Assembly (NCBI RefSeq): GCF_036884655.1
Contig: NC_088331.1
Span: 12,097,001 to 12,161,000 of the forward strand
Source of the DNA: Musa acuminata AAA Group
Taxonomy: Eukaryota > Streptophyta > Magnoliopsida > Zingiberales > Musaceae
Direction: 5' to 3'
DNA: 64,000 nt
The translations under genes and the position numbers were made by a program. Numbering within the stretch: position 1 is the first letter of the stretch; every line of letters starts with the position of its first letter. A model generated the notes under the pieces. It did not search any database. It was not told where the DNA came from and saw only the letters and a list, made by a program, of their open reading frames with translations. Positions 36,082 through 46,860 of the stretch are shown piece after piece.

Positions 36082-36546
36082 TGAATTAGTGCAGCGGTAA
36101 AATACGTCGGTTTCGGAAAATCCTTTCGTACGATAAAACTGATTTCAGAAACTTAACTTGAAACACGTGTTCGTAAATATATTGAAGGCAGTAAGTAAGT
36201 AAAATGGTTTGCAGTAAAGTAAATGGCAACAATAGAAATACAAACCAAAGAACACACCAATTTTATAGTGGTTCGGTCATCGTGACCTATATCCACTCCG
36301 CCGATTCCTCTTCCGTCGAGGCCACCGGCATCTACTATCGATCTTCCTTCAATAGGCGAAGACCACCCACCTTTTACACCCCTCTTCTTCTTTACATAGA
36401 TTTAGGAGATAATCTTTACAAGCACACACACTCCTCCTAAACAGAATTCCATACTTCTAGAGGAGAGGATTTCTCAAGTGATTGCAATAGCGTTTCTTCA
36501 CTTTTAAACTCTTTGTGCTTATGTGTGTTAACTAGGGATGAGAGGG

Positions 36547-36555
36547 TATTTATAG
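36547..36555 (-). promoter_or_regulatory. LTR TATA box of the solo-LTR-like element
   Basis: CTATAAATA on the minus strand, in the same context as in the gag-only elements. Confidence 0.5.
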
Positions 36556-37463
36556 ACCTCAAGTTGATTCAAACTTGGAGCCTAAAAATATCTAATCCCG
36601 GGTTTCCTAAGTTCGGACGGTACCACCGCCTGTGCTGGGTGGTACCACTGCCAATGTCAGTCTGACACCGACACTATGCTAGGCGGTACCACCGCTTGGC
36701 ACTAGGCCATTGGGTGGTACCACCGCTCAGACTAGCAGTACTACCACCCATACTGGCGGTACCATCGCTTGACACAGTCTCGAAGACTATGCCACGACGG
36801 TGCCACTTCTTGGGTCATTGTTTGAGCCTCTTATTGGGCCCAATACAATCCTTAGATAGGCCCAACTAGTCCATAATTGGGTTGGCCTAATTCCAAACCC
36901 AATTACGTGGTAACTACGAAATCTTAGACATACTTAAGCTAAACAAGTCTGTAAGTCATGGTTTCTTCCAACGAGCTTCCGGTGATCTTCCGACGAACTT
37001 CTGATGATCTCTCGGTAATGTTCCAGCGAACTCCCAACAAGCTCCTAGACTTCACAACAATCTTCTTGGCGAGTTCCAATGAGCTTCTCTGGCAAGCTCT
37101 GAGACTTCTCTGTTGGGAAATCATGGGGGGCGACATCATATGCGCAGCGAAAGAACAAGAAAACAAAAATCCCCGATTCCCAAAAAGATGTTCGTCGTCG
37201 TGCGAAGATTGGTGCGCAAAAATCCGCAAAACACAAAACTGCGTATAGAGATTGTGTTACCTAGGGAGATCGTATATCCCTATTTCCTTGCAGATCCTTA
37301 GGAGAGGGTGAAGGAGGTCAAGCGTCCTCCTCTCTAGCGGTGATCCACACAGCAGGGTTGCGACGACGCTTGTCAAAACTCCAGGCCTACTCTGAGGTGG
37401 AGAGGGAGAGGGGAATAGGAAAGGCAAGCAAAGACTCTAGCCTATGAGGCTGTGAATCCCTCC

Positions 37464-37471
37464 TATTTATA
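37464..37471 (-). promoter_or_regulatory. LTR TATA box, element C lower LTR
   Basis: TATAAATA on the minus strand; the same box is at 52842-52849 in the upper LTR. Confidence 0.55.
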
Positions 37472-38185
37472 GAGATCCCGTGTCAAACCCTAATGGGTCC
37501 TTCCCTAGTGGGTATTGGATTTGCATCCAATAAGACAAGGGCTCCGTCGGATATCTCATATCCGAACCTCTACTCATCGCAATGCCTACCATATGTGTGT
37601 GACCCTCTAGGCCCAATATCGAGCTGGCCGTGAGTCATACCTGTTAGAACTCCTTCTAACTCAGTAAATTATTATCTCTGTAATAATTCACTCGACTCAT
37701 CGACTACGGACGTACTAGGCCACTACGCCGTAGTCCCTAGACGATACAGGGGAATCCAATCCATTGGACCTGTCTGTCCTCAGTTACCATGTACCTATAG
37801 TCCCTCATCCATCTAATATCCCAGAGACCGTATATCGAGCATAGTGCTGTCAGACCCATACGGTTTCTACTCAAGTCTCGCTCTAATCGGATTCTCCCGG
37901 AGAACTCTTTCTCTCTCAACCCGAATGACCCTGGCCAGGGATTTGTCTGAGCAAGAACACATGGGATATTCCTCTCATGACGCCGAGAGTGAATGATCCT
38001 CTGTTGACACTCAATAGCCCTCGTAAGGTCGACTACCACTCCCAATGACCAGCTGTACTAGATCTGGGATAGCCAAACCTATAAGTTTGGTATCAAAGAG
38101 TGGAGCACTCATACAAGACATCCTTGGTGTCTCAAGTCTAAGGACCAGATACACCACTAGGACTACGAAATCGCTGTCTGACAAT

Positions 38186-38190
38186 AAGGC
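38186..38190. repeat. Target-site duplication AAGGC (left)
   Basis: AAGGC precedes the element and recurs at 46429-46433. The uninterrupted site is visible in the upper LTR of element C near 61583-61600 as AATAAGGCATCATC. Confidence 0.92.
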
Positions 38191-38324
38191 TATTAGGATC
38201 GAGAGCACTAAGAGGTGAATTAGTGCAGCGGAAATCTTTCAGCGATTTAAAAAACGAAAGCTGCGTTCGTCCGATAAAAACGATTTCGATGTAAAAGCCG
38301 ATTCTAAGATTACTTAAGATTAAG

Positions 38325-38620
38325 CGCAGTTTACGTCTAAGCACAGTTTACGTCTAAATTGAGTTTACGTCTAAATACAATTTACGTCTAAACGCAATTT
38401 TGCGTCTAAACACAGTTTTACGTCTAAACGCAGTTTTGTGTCTAAACTCAGTTTACGTCTAAACGCAGTTTTATGTCTAAACGCAGTTTGCGTCTAAAAG
38501 TAGTTTACGTCTAAAACACAGTTTTATGTTTAAACACAGTTTGCGCAGTTTACGTTTAAACGCAGTTTTACGTCTAAATGCAGTTTTACGTCTAAACGTA
38601 GTTTGCGTCTAAAACAGTTT
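38325..38620 (-). repeat. 18-bp-type tandem array, element 2 left LTR
   Basis: Units such as GCAGTTTTACGTCTAAAC with more drift in length than in element 1. Lies in R-U5. Confidence 0.75.
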
Positions 38621-39155
38621 CAAAGAGATCTAAACTTAGAAGCTAGTTTATAAAAAGCGCAGAAGACAGTTTTGCAGAATCAAAACACAAATGTAAGCTG
38701 ATCGTACGAAAAACACAGATTTACGGTCTGAATGCAGATTCGAAAAGATCAGCACTTAGAACTTGTTCGTAAAGGCGCAGAGAGCAGTAGTTATGTAGGA
38801 GGTTTGCAGTAATGATAAGGTACTCGAAATAAAAGCAAACCAGAGATTTAGAGTGGTTCGGTCAGTCTTGACCTACTCCACTTTTGGCTTCCTCCTCCGA
38901 CGAGGTCACCGACGTCAACTAGCTGCCTTCCTTCAATGGGCGAAGGCCAACTGCCCTTTTACAGTTTCACTCCTTTTGATGGGCTCAGGAGACAACCCTT
39001 ATAGAACCTTTCTCTCCTCTCTTTACAACTCAAAACTTGAAGAACAGAGGGAGGAGAACTTTAGGCCTTAACCACAATTTTGAGCTCTAAGAATCACAGA
39101 AAAGATCAAGATTTCGGTGTCTATTTCTTGCTCTTTCTGTGCTGAATGGGTGGGG

Positions 39156-39164
39156 TATTTATAG
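39156..39164 (-). promoter_or_regulatory. LTR TATA box, element 2 left LTR
   Basis: CTATAAATA on the minus strand, in the same context as element 1. Confidence 0.6.
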
Positions 39165-39214
39165 GCCCCAACCCAATTCAAATTTGGAGCTCAAAACGAT
39201 CAAATCCCGGAATT

Positions 39215-39580
39215 TCGGGATCAGGCGGTTGCACCTCCTGACTGGAGAGGTTGCACCGCCTGGCAGAGCTCGGAGACTGAGCCCAGGCGGTTGCACCTCT
39301 CTGTCAGGGGCGGTTGCACCGCCTGAGTCTGGCTCGGAGACTGAGCCCCAGGCGGTGCCACCTCTTGACTGAGGCGGTTGCACCTCTCTACCAGAGCTCG
39401 AAGACCGAGCTCAGGCGGTGCTACCTCTCTGTCAGGGAGGTTGCACCGCCCAGTCTAGCTCGAAGACTGAGCTCAGGCGGTTGCACCTCCTGGCTGGGGC
39501 GGTTGCACCGCCCAGTCTCACTGGGAGACATAGCCCAGGCGGTGCCACCTCCTGGCCTAGGCGGTTGCACCTCCTAGTGC
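39215..39580 (-). repeat. U3 repeat block, element 2 left LTR
   Basis: Alternating GGCGGTTGCACCTC, GCTCGAAGACTGAGCTCAGG and GCTCGGAGACTGAGCCC phrases upstream of the TATA box. It is shorter and less regular than the 39-bp array of element 1. Confidence 0.75.
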
Positions 39581-40429
39581 AATCAGGGTCCGAATGGTTA
39601 GCTCCATTCGGCCCAATTTCAATCTTTTTAGGGGCCCAATTGCCCCAAGATTAAGCTAATGGGATCACCTCCCATTTTCCAACTTAATCAACGTGCTAAC
39701 TATGATTAAATATAAGACAATTTCTGTAGCTTTGCTCCGATGCGTTAATCGCTTCTTCCGGCGAGTTTCCGACGAACTTCTGTCGATCATCCGATGAACC
39801 CTCGGTGATTCTTCTGCGGTCTTCCGGCAAACTCCTGGACTTTGCGACGATCCACTTGGCGAGTTCCGACGAGCTTCGCTTGGCAAGCTTCTGGACTTCT
39901 CGGATCTATTCTCGCAGAACCTCCGACGACCGTCCGAACTTCCGTCGAACTCTCGAACTCCCAACGTGATCATGATCTTGACTCCGGCGCAACTCCTGCT
40001 GCTTGTCTAACTTTCATCGTAGTTAATCCTGCACACTTAAAACAAAACTTCGATCGAGACAATTAATCCTAAGCAATTTAACCAAGTTGTCCGGCATGTC
40101 ATTGGTCTCTCGACGCTTCGTCCGATTCTTCGGCGCATCGTCCTCTCTTGCAGCCTATTGCCCAATCGGCCAGTTGACTCCGCAACTCCGATATCCTTGG
40201 CACAATACCCGCTCTTCTTGGCCCGATGCCCGAGTCCACGGCCCGAAGCCTTCTGTCGATACGTCGACCGATCCACCGGCCCGACGTCCAATCTTCTGAC
40301 ATGTTCCTTCGGCACAACATGATTTTCCTGCTTTAATTGTCTCATCCTGATCGAAGCATCCTGCGTCACTCAAAACGCAGATTAAATCATATATCAAGTA
40401 GTTTCATCATCAAAATACGAGATTCAACA

Positions 40430-43283
40430 ATCTCCCCCTTTTTGATGATGACAACCACTTGATGACGGAGTTAAACTTAACTCCCGGAGTTTAAACAAAA
40501 CTCCCCCTATCAATATGCCATATTGATAGAACCTTGAATTCAAACTGAATTCAAGTCATTGCAATATTCATCATAAATACTTGCAACACGTCAACATGAA
40601 CATAAGCTTATACATCACATGTCATGTCATCAACATACTTTCATCAACATACTTCTCCCCCTTTGTCATCAACAAAAAGGAGAAGTATCACAATCAATCG
40701 TTTGTGACATTGATTCAACTCATTGCATGAAAAACATATTATCAAGTTTTATCATCATGCAATCTTGGAGCTAGAAGATTTAGCAAGTGTTACATCATGC
40801 TTAGAACATTCATGCTATCAAGTTTTAGATATACAAGTTTTATATCATATAAGATATCACCTTTGGTAATGTTCAAGATAGCAAGTTCTACATCATGCAA
40901 GCTAGCAAATTAGAGATGTTCAAGAAGGCAACTCTTGCTTCTTGAAAATTTTGTTCACTTTGCTAGATGCGCAAGTTAGCATTTTTGCCTCTTGAGATAG
41001 GCAAGATAACACATTTGCTTCTTTTGAGATAGCAACTTTTTGCTTCTCTTTAGACCAACAAGCTAGCAATTTTTACGATATACAAGTTTCACAATATATA
41101 AGCTAGCAAAAATTTCGAAAGCAAATGCAAGATAGCTTTCTTGTGTAAGCTCATGATTCTTGATTCCTATTGCAATGTGCAAATTGCAAGTTTTGCTTCT
41201 TAAGATATTCAAGATAGTGATGTTCAAGAAGACAATTTTTCTTCTTGAAATAAGCAAGTTAGCATTCTTTGCTACTTAAGATAGGCAAGCTAGCAATCAA
41301 GTTTTTGCATCTTCTTGACTTGTACAAGCTAGCTATCTCCCCCTTTGTCATTGTAAAAAAGAAAGAGAGAATACAGTTTTGTAGTTCTTTTTTTTCTTTT
41401 ACACGATTTCAAAATCATGACAAAGGATGAATAATCAAGTTATGAATGTCAAGACAATTTTTCATCATGAATATTTTATCATTCCATGCATCATTATCAT
41501 AAGTTGAAGTATTACATGCATGATATCATATCACCATTCATAATTACATTAATGTTTCAATATAACAATTTCTTCTCAAAATGTGTAACTTGGCACTCAT
41601 AGCATTTTAAATCATGATTTACATCATATGCAATACATCACATCATAATTAGAAAGCACAAGTATTGCATGCATAATTGCACATCATAAATGTTTCATAT
41701 CATCATGGTATCAATTTTGTCAAATTATATCCTACCATGCATGATCAAAACTTCTCCCTATTTTATCATTGAAAACAAGAAGAAAGTAGGGGGAAGAGCA
41801 TAAAAGTGTTAAATATTTCAATCATTTCAAGGCATTTACATCATAGATCAAGTCATGATTTGTGATTCATCATAAAGCAAGTTAGTTTTCAATCATCACA
41901 TAAGGCATTTAAGGAATTTTTGAAATATAGGAGAATGATTAATTTAAGCATACAATGTTTCAATCCAATTCAAGTCATGAATATCAATGCTTTCATATTG
42001 TGAGTATCAATTCATGAATACCACAAGATATTATTTGTGACTTCAATTTTGCAAGATCAAGATTATGATTTAGATAAAACTTATTCAAATCAAATCATTA
42101 ACTTGAAATTCATAATCAAGTCATTAAAATTAATTTCGAGATTCACAAAATATCATGAAATCATTAATCTCAATCAGATGGGAAAAGCATTTTTTAAGAG
42201 ATTCTTTTTCATCTAAGCATGCCTTAGTCTTTATATGCCAAATTAAGATAAGCATGAAAGTTCAAGACATAAGGCAAAGAAATCTTGTATTATGAAATAT
42301 ATGATATCAAGGCTCATGATTCATTCGAAAAGATATAGTACAAAGAGCAACTTGAAACATTCTTATCAAGATCTCATTTTAAAATATTCCAAGTTTCAAG
42401 ATATCAATATGACACTTCATTGAATTGCATTTCATTTGAAGAACTCCTTTTTGATAAATGTAGGGAGCATAATGAACGATCTTGATTTATAAAGAGCTTC
42501 ATGTTATAATTATCAAGATCATGATTATGATTATTCTCTTTAGCACAGAATCACAAAAGCACTTTATTTTTGCATAAGAAATCTCATTGTATTATGATTT
42601 ATAAATTCTTTTTCTGCACATGAATCATAGGAGATATGAATGTGAAACAAATCTTTGCAAGCAAAAACACTATCATTCATATTTCAAGATGGAATTTATA
42701 AGCAGGAATCATTTCATCAAATCCATTTTAGAAAAATATTTTTCATAAGTGTATGAGAAAATCTGATTGTTAGGATACCAATTGTTAAGTGAATCCGAAA
42801 ATGAAATTTACACTTTCATATATTCAAACATGATTTTTGCTATAGATCTTGAAATTAAATCAAGAAGATCAAACAAGCTCATGATCATGGATAACTTAAA
42901 ATCTCATGGATAAAATTGTTAATAACCATTTAATATTACATCTTTATGCATTACTTTAAATCAAACGTGATTTCATTCAACAATGTTAATCAAACATGAT
43001 ACACATTATTACTTATGATCAAAATCATTTTGTTTGTTTATCATGCAATATTATCATTTTCGAAATTATCAGCATGATCATAATTTTTGTATTTTTATTT
43101 TTAAACATGTAATTTTCAAGAAAATTAATTCTAAACTAAAAAAGAAAATATATCATGAAAGCATCAAGTAATTTTAAAATAAACCAAAGGCATTTTAATT
43201 ACCTCAATGTCATAGGCTGGTAAGGCGTAGTTTGCCGCCTTGCTTTTGTTGACTTTCTCGTCTTCAGAGGAGCTCGATTCATC
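40430..43283 (-). other. AT-rich non-coding internal region of element 2
   Basis: Purine tract on the element strand beside the LTR (40431-40443), with two further AAAGGGGGAGA copies at about 40654-40664 and 41336-41346. The part to about 41350 is closely related to the same region of element 1. The part from about 41400 to 43130 differs more. No pol domain is seen. Confidence 0.7.
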
Positions 43284-44138
43284 CTAATTTTTGTTCTTCT
43301 TCTTGTGTTTAAAGCAAGTAGTTCCATTCTTTTTTCTTTTTAATTTTCGTTTCATTTGCAGTTTAAGTTCACCATCACTTGAGCTTATGCTCGAGTGGTC
43401 TTCAAATGTTCTATGTCCCAAATCCTTCCTGTTCTTTGGAAGGTTGGTTTGTTCATCATTGTCCTCATCACTTGAGTCATCGCTCAAGTGGCATTGATTT
43501 GTCCATAGTTCAACATGTTCATCATGTGCATTGTGCACCATTTCATATGTCATCAATGAACCAATTAGTTCTTCAAGTGGTAAGTTGTTTAGGTTTTTAG
43601 CTTCTTGTATTGCAGTTACTTTTGAATCCCACTTTTTAGAAAGAGAACGCAAAATCTTGTTTACGAGTTCAAAATCCGAAAAACATTTTCCAAGAGCTCT
43701 TAAACTATTGACGACATCCGTGAAACGGGTGTACATGTCGCCTATAGTCTCGCTTGGTTGCATTTGGAAAAGCTCAAAATCATGCAATAAAAAGTTAACT
43801 TTCGAGTCTTTGACTCTACTAGTTCCCTCGTGTGTGATTTCAAGTGTTCGCCAAATGTCAAAAGTCGTTTCGCATGTAGAAATCCGATTGAACTCATTTT
43901 TGTCCAAAGCGCAAAATAAGGCATTCATAGCCTTTGCGTTTAAAGAAAAATACTTTTTTTCCAAATCCGACCATTCGTTCATCGGTTTAGAGGGAAGTTG
44001 AAAACTGTTTTCAATGATATTCCATAAATCTAAATTCGTAGAAATCAAGAAAACTCTCATTCGAGTTTTCCAATAAGTGTAGTCCAATCCGTTAAATAAC
44101 GGTGGACGAAAGACCGAAAAGCCCTCTTGAATAGCCAT
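43284..44138 (-). pseudogene. Copia-type gag of element 2, ended early by a stop
   Basis: A 284-residue frame almost identical to the gag of element 1 (FNGLDYTYWKTRMRVF, SLSKKWDSKVTAIQEAKNL). A TAG at 43284-43286 replaces the TGG codon that follows KKNKN in element 1, and the frame beyond it still encodes DESSSSE and AANYAL. As in element 1 there is no zinc knuckle. The start is the ATG at 44138, downstream of the primer site. Confidence 0.8.
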
Positions 44139-44174
44139 TTCTCTCGGGTGTAAATCCGAAATGAGAAATACCCC

Positions 44175-44186
44175 GCTCTGATACCA
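44175..44186 (-). other. Primer-binding site of element 2
   Basis: TGGTATCAGAGC on the minus strand, two bases from the right LTR. Confidence 0.88.
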
Positions 44187-44188
44187 AT

Positions 44189-46428
44189 TGTTAGGATCGA
44201 GAGCACTAAGAGGGGGCGGGTGAATTAGTGCAGCGGAAATCTTTCAGCGATTTAAAAAACGAAAGCTGCGTTCGTCCGATAAAAACAATTTCGATGTAAA
44301 AGCCGATTCTAAGATTACTTAAGATTAAGCGCAGTTTACGTCTAAGCACAGTTTACGTCTAAACTGAGTTTGTGTCTAAATACAGTTTGCGTCTAAACGC
44401 AGTTTTGCGTCTAAACACAGTTTTACGTCTAAACACAGTTTTGCGTCTAAACTAAGTTTACGTCTAAACGCAGTTTTACGTCTAAACGCAGTTTGCGTCT
44501 AAAAGTAGTTTACGTCTAAAACATAGTTTTATGTTTAAACACAGTTTGCGCAGTTTACGTTTAAACGCAGTTTTACGTCTAAACGCAGTTTGCGTCTAAA
44601 CGCAATTTTACGTCTAAACGTAGTTTGCATCTAAAACAGTTTCAAAGAGATTTAAACTTAGAAGCTAGTTCATAAAAAGCGCAGAAGACAGTTTTGCAGA
44701 ATCAAAACACAAACGTAAGCTGATCGTACGAAAAACACAGATTTACGTCTGAATGCAGATTCGAAAAGATCAGCACTTAGAACTTGTTCGTAAAGGCGCA
44801 GAGAGCAGTAGTTATGTAGGAGGTTTGCAGTAATGATAAGGTACTCGAAATAAAAGCAAACCAGAGATTTAGAGTGGTTCGGTCAGTCTTGACCTACTCC
44901 ACTTTTGGCTTCCTCCTCCGACGAGGTCACCGACGTCAACTAGCTGCCTTCCTTCAATGGGCGAAGGCCAACTGCCCTTTTATAGTTTCACTCCTTTTGA
45001 TGGTCTCAGGAGACAACCCTTACAGAACCTTTCTCTCCTCTCTTTACAACTCAAAACTTGAAGAACAGAGGGAGGAGAACTTTAGGCCTTAACCACAATT
45101 TTGAGCTCTAAGAATCACAGAAAAGATCAAGATTTCGGTGTCTATTTCTTGCTCTTTCTGTGTTGAATGGGTGGGGTATTTATAGGCCCCAACCCAATTC
45201 AAATTTGGAGCTCAAAACGATCAAATCCCGGAATTCCGGGATCAGGCGGTTGCACCTCCTGATTGGAGAGGTTGCACCGCTTGGCAGAGCTCGGAGACTG
45301 AGCCCAGGCGGTTGCACCTCTCTGTCAGCGGCGGTTGCACCGCCTGAGTCTGGCTCGGAGACTGAGCCCCAGGCGGTGCCACCTCTTGACTGAGGCGGTT
45401 GCACCTCTCTGCCAGAGCTCGAAGACCGAGCTCAGGCGATGCTACCTCTCTGTCAGGGAGGTTGCACCGCCCAGTCTAGCTCGAAGACTGAGCTCAGGCG
45501 GTTGCACCTCCTGGCTGGGGTGGTTGCACCGCCCAGTCTCACTGGGAGACTTAGCCCAGGCGGTGCCATCTCCTGGTGCAATCAGGGTCCGAATGGTTAG
45601 CTCCATTCGGCCCAATTTTAATCTTTTCAGGGGCCCAATTGCCCCAAGATTAAGCTAATGGGATCACCTCCCATTTTCCAACTTAATCAACGTGCTAACT
45701 ACGATTAAATATAAGACAATTTCTGCATCTTTGCTCCGATGCATCAATCGCTTCTTCCGACGAGTTTCCGGCGAACTTACTTCGATCATCCGATGAACCC
45801 TCGGTGATTCTTCTGCGGACTTCCGACAAACTCCTGGACTTTGCGACGATCCACTTGGCGAGTTTCGACGATCTTCGCTTGGCAAGCTTCTGGACTTCTC
45901 GGATCTGTTCTCGCAGAACCTCCGACGACTGTCCGAACTTCCGTCGAACTCTCGAACTCCCAACGTGATCATGATCTTGACTCCGGCGCAACTCCTACTG
46001 CTTGTCTAACTTTCATCATAGTTAATCCTGCACACTTAAAACAAAACTTTGATCGAGACAATTAATCCTAAGCAATTTAACCAAGCTGTCCGGCATGTCA
46101 TTGGTCCCTCGACGCTTCGTCCGATTCTTCGGCGCATCGTCCTCTCCTGCAGCCTATTGCCCAATCGGCTAGTTGACTCCACAACTCCGATATCCTTGGC
46201 ACAATACCCGCTCTTCTTGGCCCGATGCCCGAGTCCACGGCCCGAAGCCTTCTGTCGATACGTCGACCGATCCACCGGCCCGACGTCCAATCTTCTGACA
46301 TGTTCCTTCGGCACAACATGATTTTCCTGCTTTAATTGTCTCATCCTGATCGAAGCATCCTGCGTCACTCAAAACGCAGATTAAATCATATATCAAGTAG
46401 TTTCATCATCAAAATACGAGTTTGAACA
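44189..46428 (-). repeat. Right (5') LTR of gag-only element 2
   Basis: This 2240-bp LTR carries an 18-bp-type array at about 44328-44635, a TATA box at 45177-45185 and a U3 repeat block at about 45240-45585. The G run is interrupted (GGGGGCGGG). The end reads TTTGAACA rather than ATTCAACA. Confidence 0.88.
45177..45185 (-). promoter_or_regulatory. LTR TATA box, element 2 right LTR
   Basis: CTATAAATA on the minus strand. This 5' LTR copy would drive the element. Confidence 0.6.
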
Positions 46429-46433
46429 AAGGC
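46429..46433. repeat. Target-site duplication AAGGC (right)
   Basis: Matches 38186-38190. Confidence 0.92.
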
Positions 46434-46846
46434 ATCATCAACCATCCAGCATTCCTTAAGCGGATCAATTAGTGAACTCATTCTCCAATGAGCACCTGTA
46501 CTGTATCCCTAGTGTCCCTACACGAGCAGCTATGAGACTAGCTGCATCCATCATATGAACGGGTATACAGCACACCAGTCTATCCGGTTATCACGATGTC
46601 CCTCTCGAGTAACCTATGACCGGGATTATTTAGGATATGTATTTAAAGGTGAATCGATCTCATTATCGTGATCTCATCACGATCCGATTCCCATTGCACA
46701 AATCCAAGGACATCACAATATATATATGCATTTATGCTATAGTTATAAAGTGATATACGCCAAAATATAATAAGTAAAAAGATTCTGTATCAAGTCACAT
46801 GTACCATCACTCACGTGATTGGCTTGCTGGGCACCTATGACTAGCA
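46434..46846 (-). repeat. Lower (3') LTR of element C, second part
   Basis: Continues the LTR interrupted at 38190 and ends CCTATGACTAGCA. The purine tract of element C, AAGTGGGAGAT on the minus strand, follows directly. Confidence 0.85.
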
Positions 46847-46860
46847 ATCTCCCACTTGAC

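Larger units (their letters stand above)
36037..37110 (-). mobile_element. Solo-LTR-like SIRE relative, left part
   Basis: Starts TGTTAGGATCAAGAG, then a run of 21 G (36061-36081), then GTGAATTAGTGCAGCGG as in the gag-only elements' LTRs. A minus-strand TATA box (36547-36555) is followed upstream by a block of GGTACCACCGC repeats (about 36618-36790) in the position of the 39-bp array. No primer site or internal region follows. The sequence stops at 37110 where another element begins and resumes at 62001. GAGGA before it and GAAGA after 62851 may be a target duplication with one change. Confidence 0.7.
37111..38190 (-). repeat. Lower (3') LTR of element C, first part
   Basis: Starts TGTTGGGAAATC. 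A minus-strand TATA box lies at 37464-37471. Interrupted at AAGGC (38186-38190) by gag-only element 2, and continues at 46434. Confidence 0.85.
38191..40429 (-). repeat. Left (3') LTR of gag-only element 2
   Basis: This 2239-bp LTR carries an 18-bp-type array at about 38325-38620, a TATA box at 39156-39164 and a U3 repeat block at about 39215-39580. The poly-G run is reduced to GG. Confidence 0.88.
38191..46428 (-). mobile_element. Gag-only SIRE-like Ty1-copia element 2
   Basis: Complete 8.24-kb element with LTRs 38191-40429 and 44189-46428, primer site 44175-44186, gag remnant 44138-43284 and a long AT-rich non-coding region. Target duplications are AAGGC. It shares the plan of element 1, including the absence of pol, but its LTRs are about 400 bp shorter and clearly diverged. 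The left LTR starts TATTAGG where TGTTAGG is expected. The two LTRs differ more from each other than those of element 1, so it is somewhat older. Confidence 0.9.
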
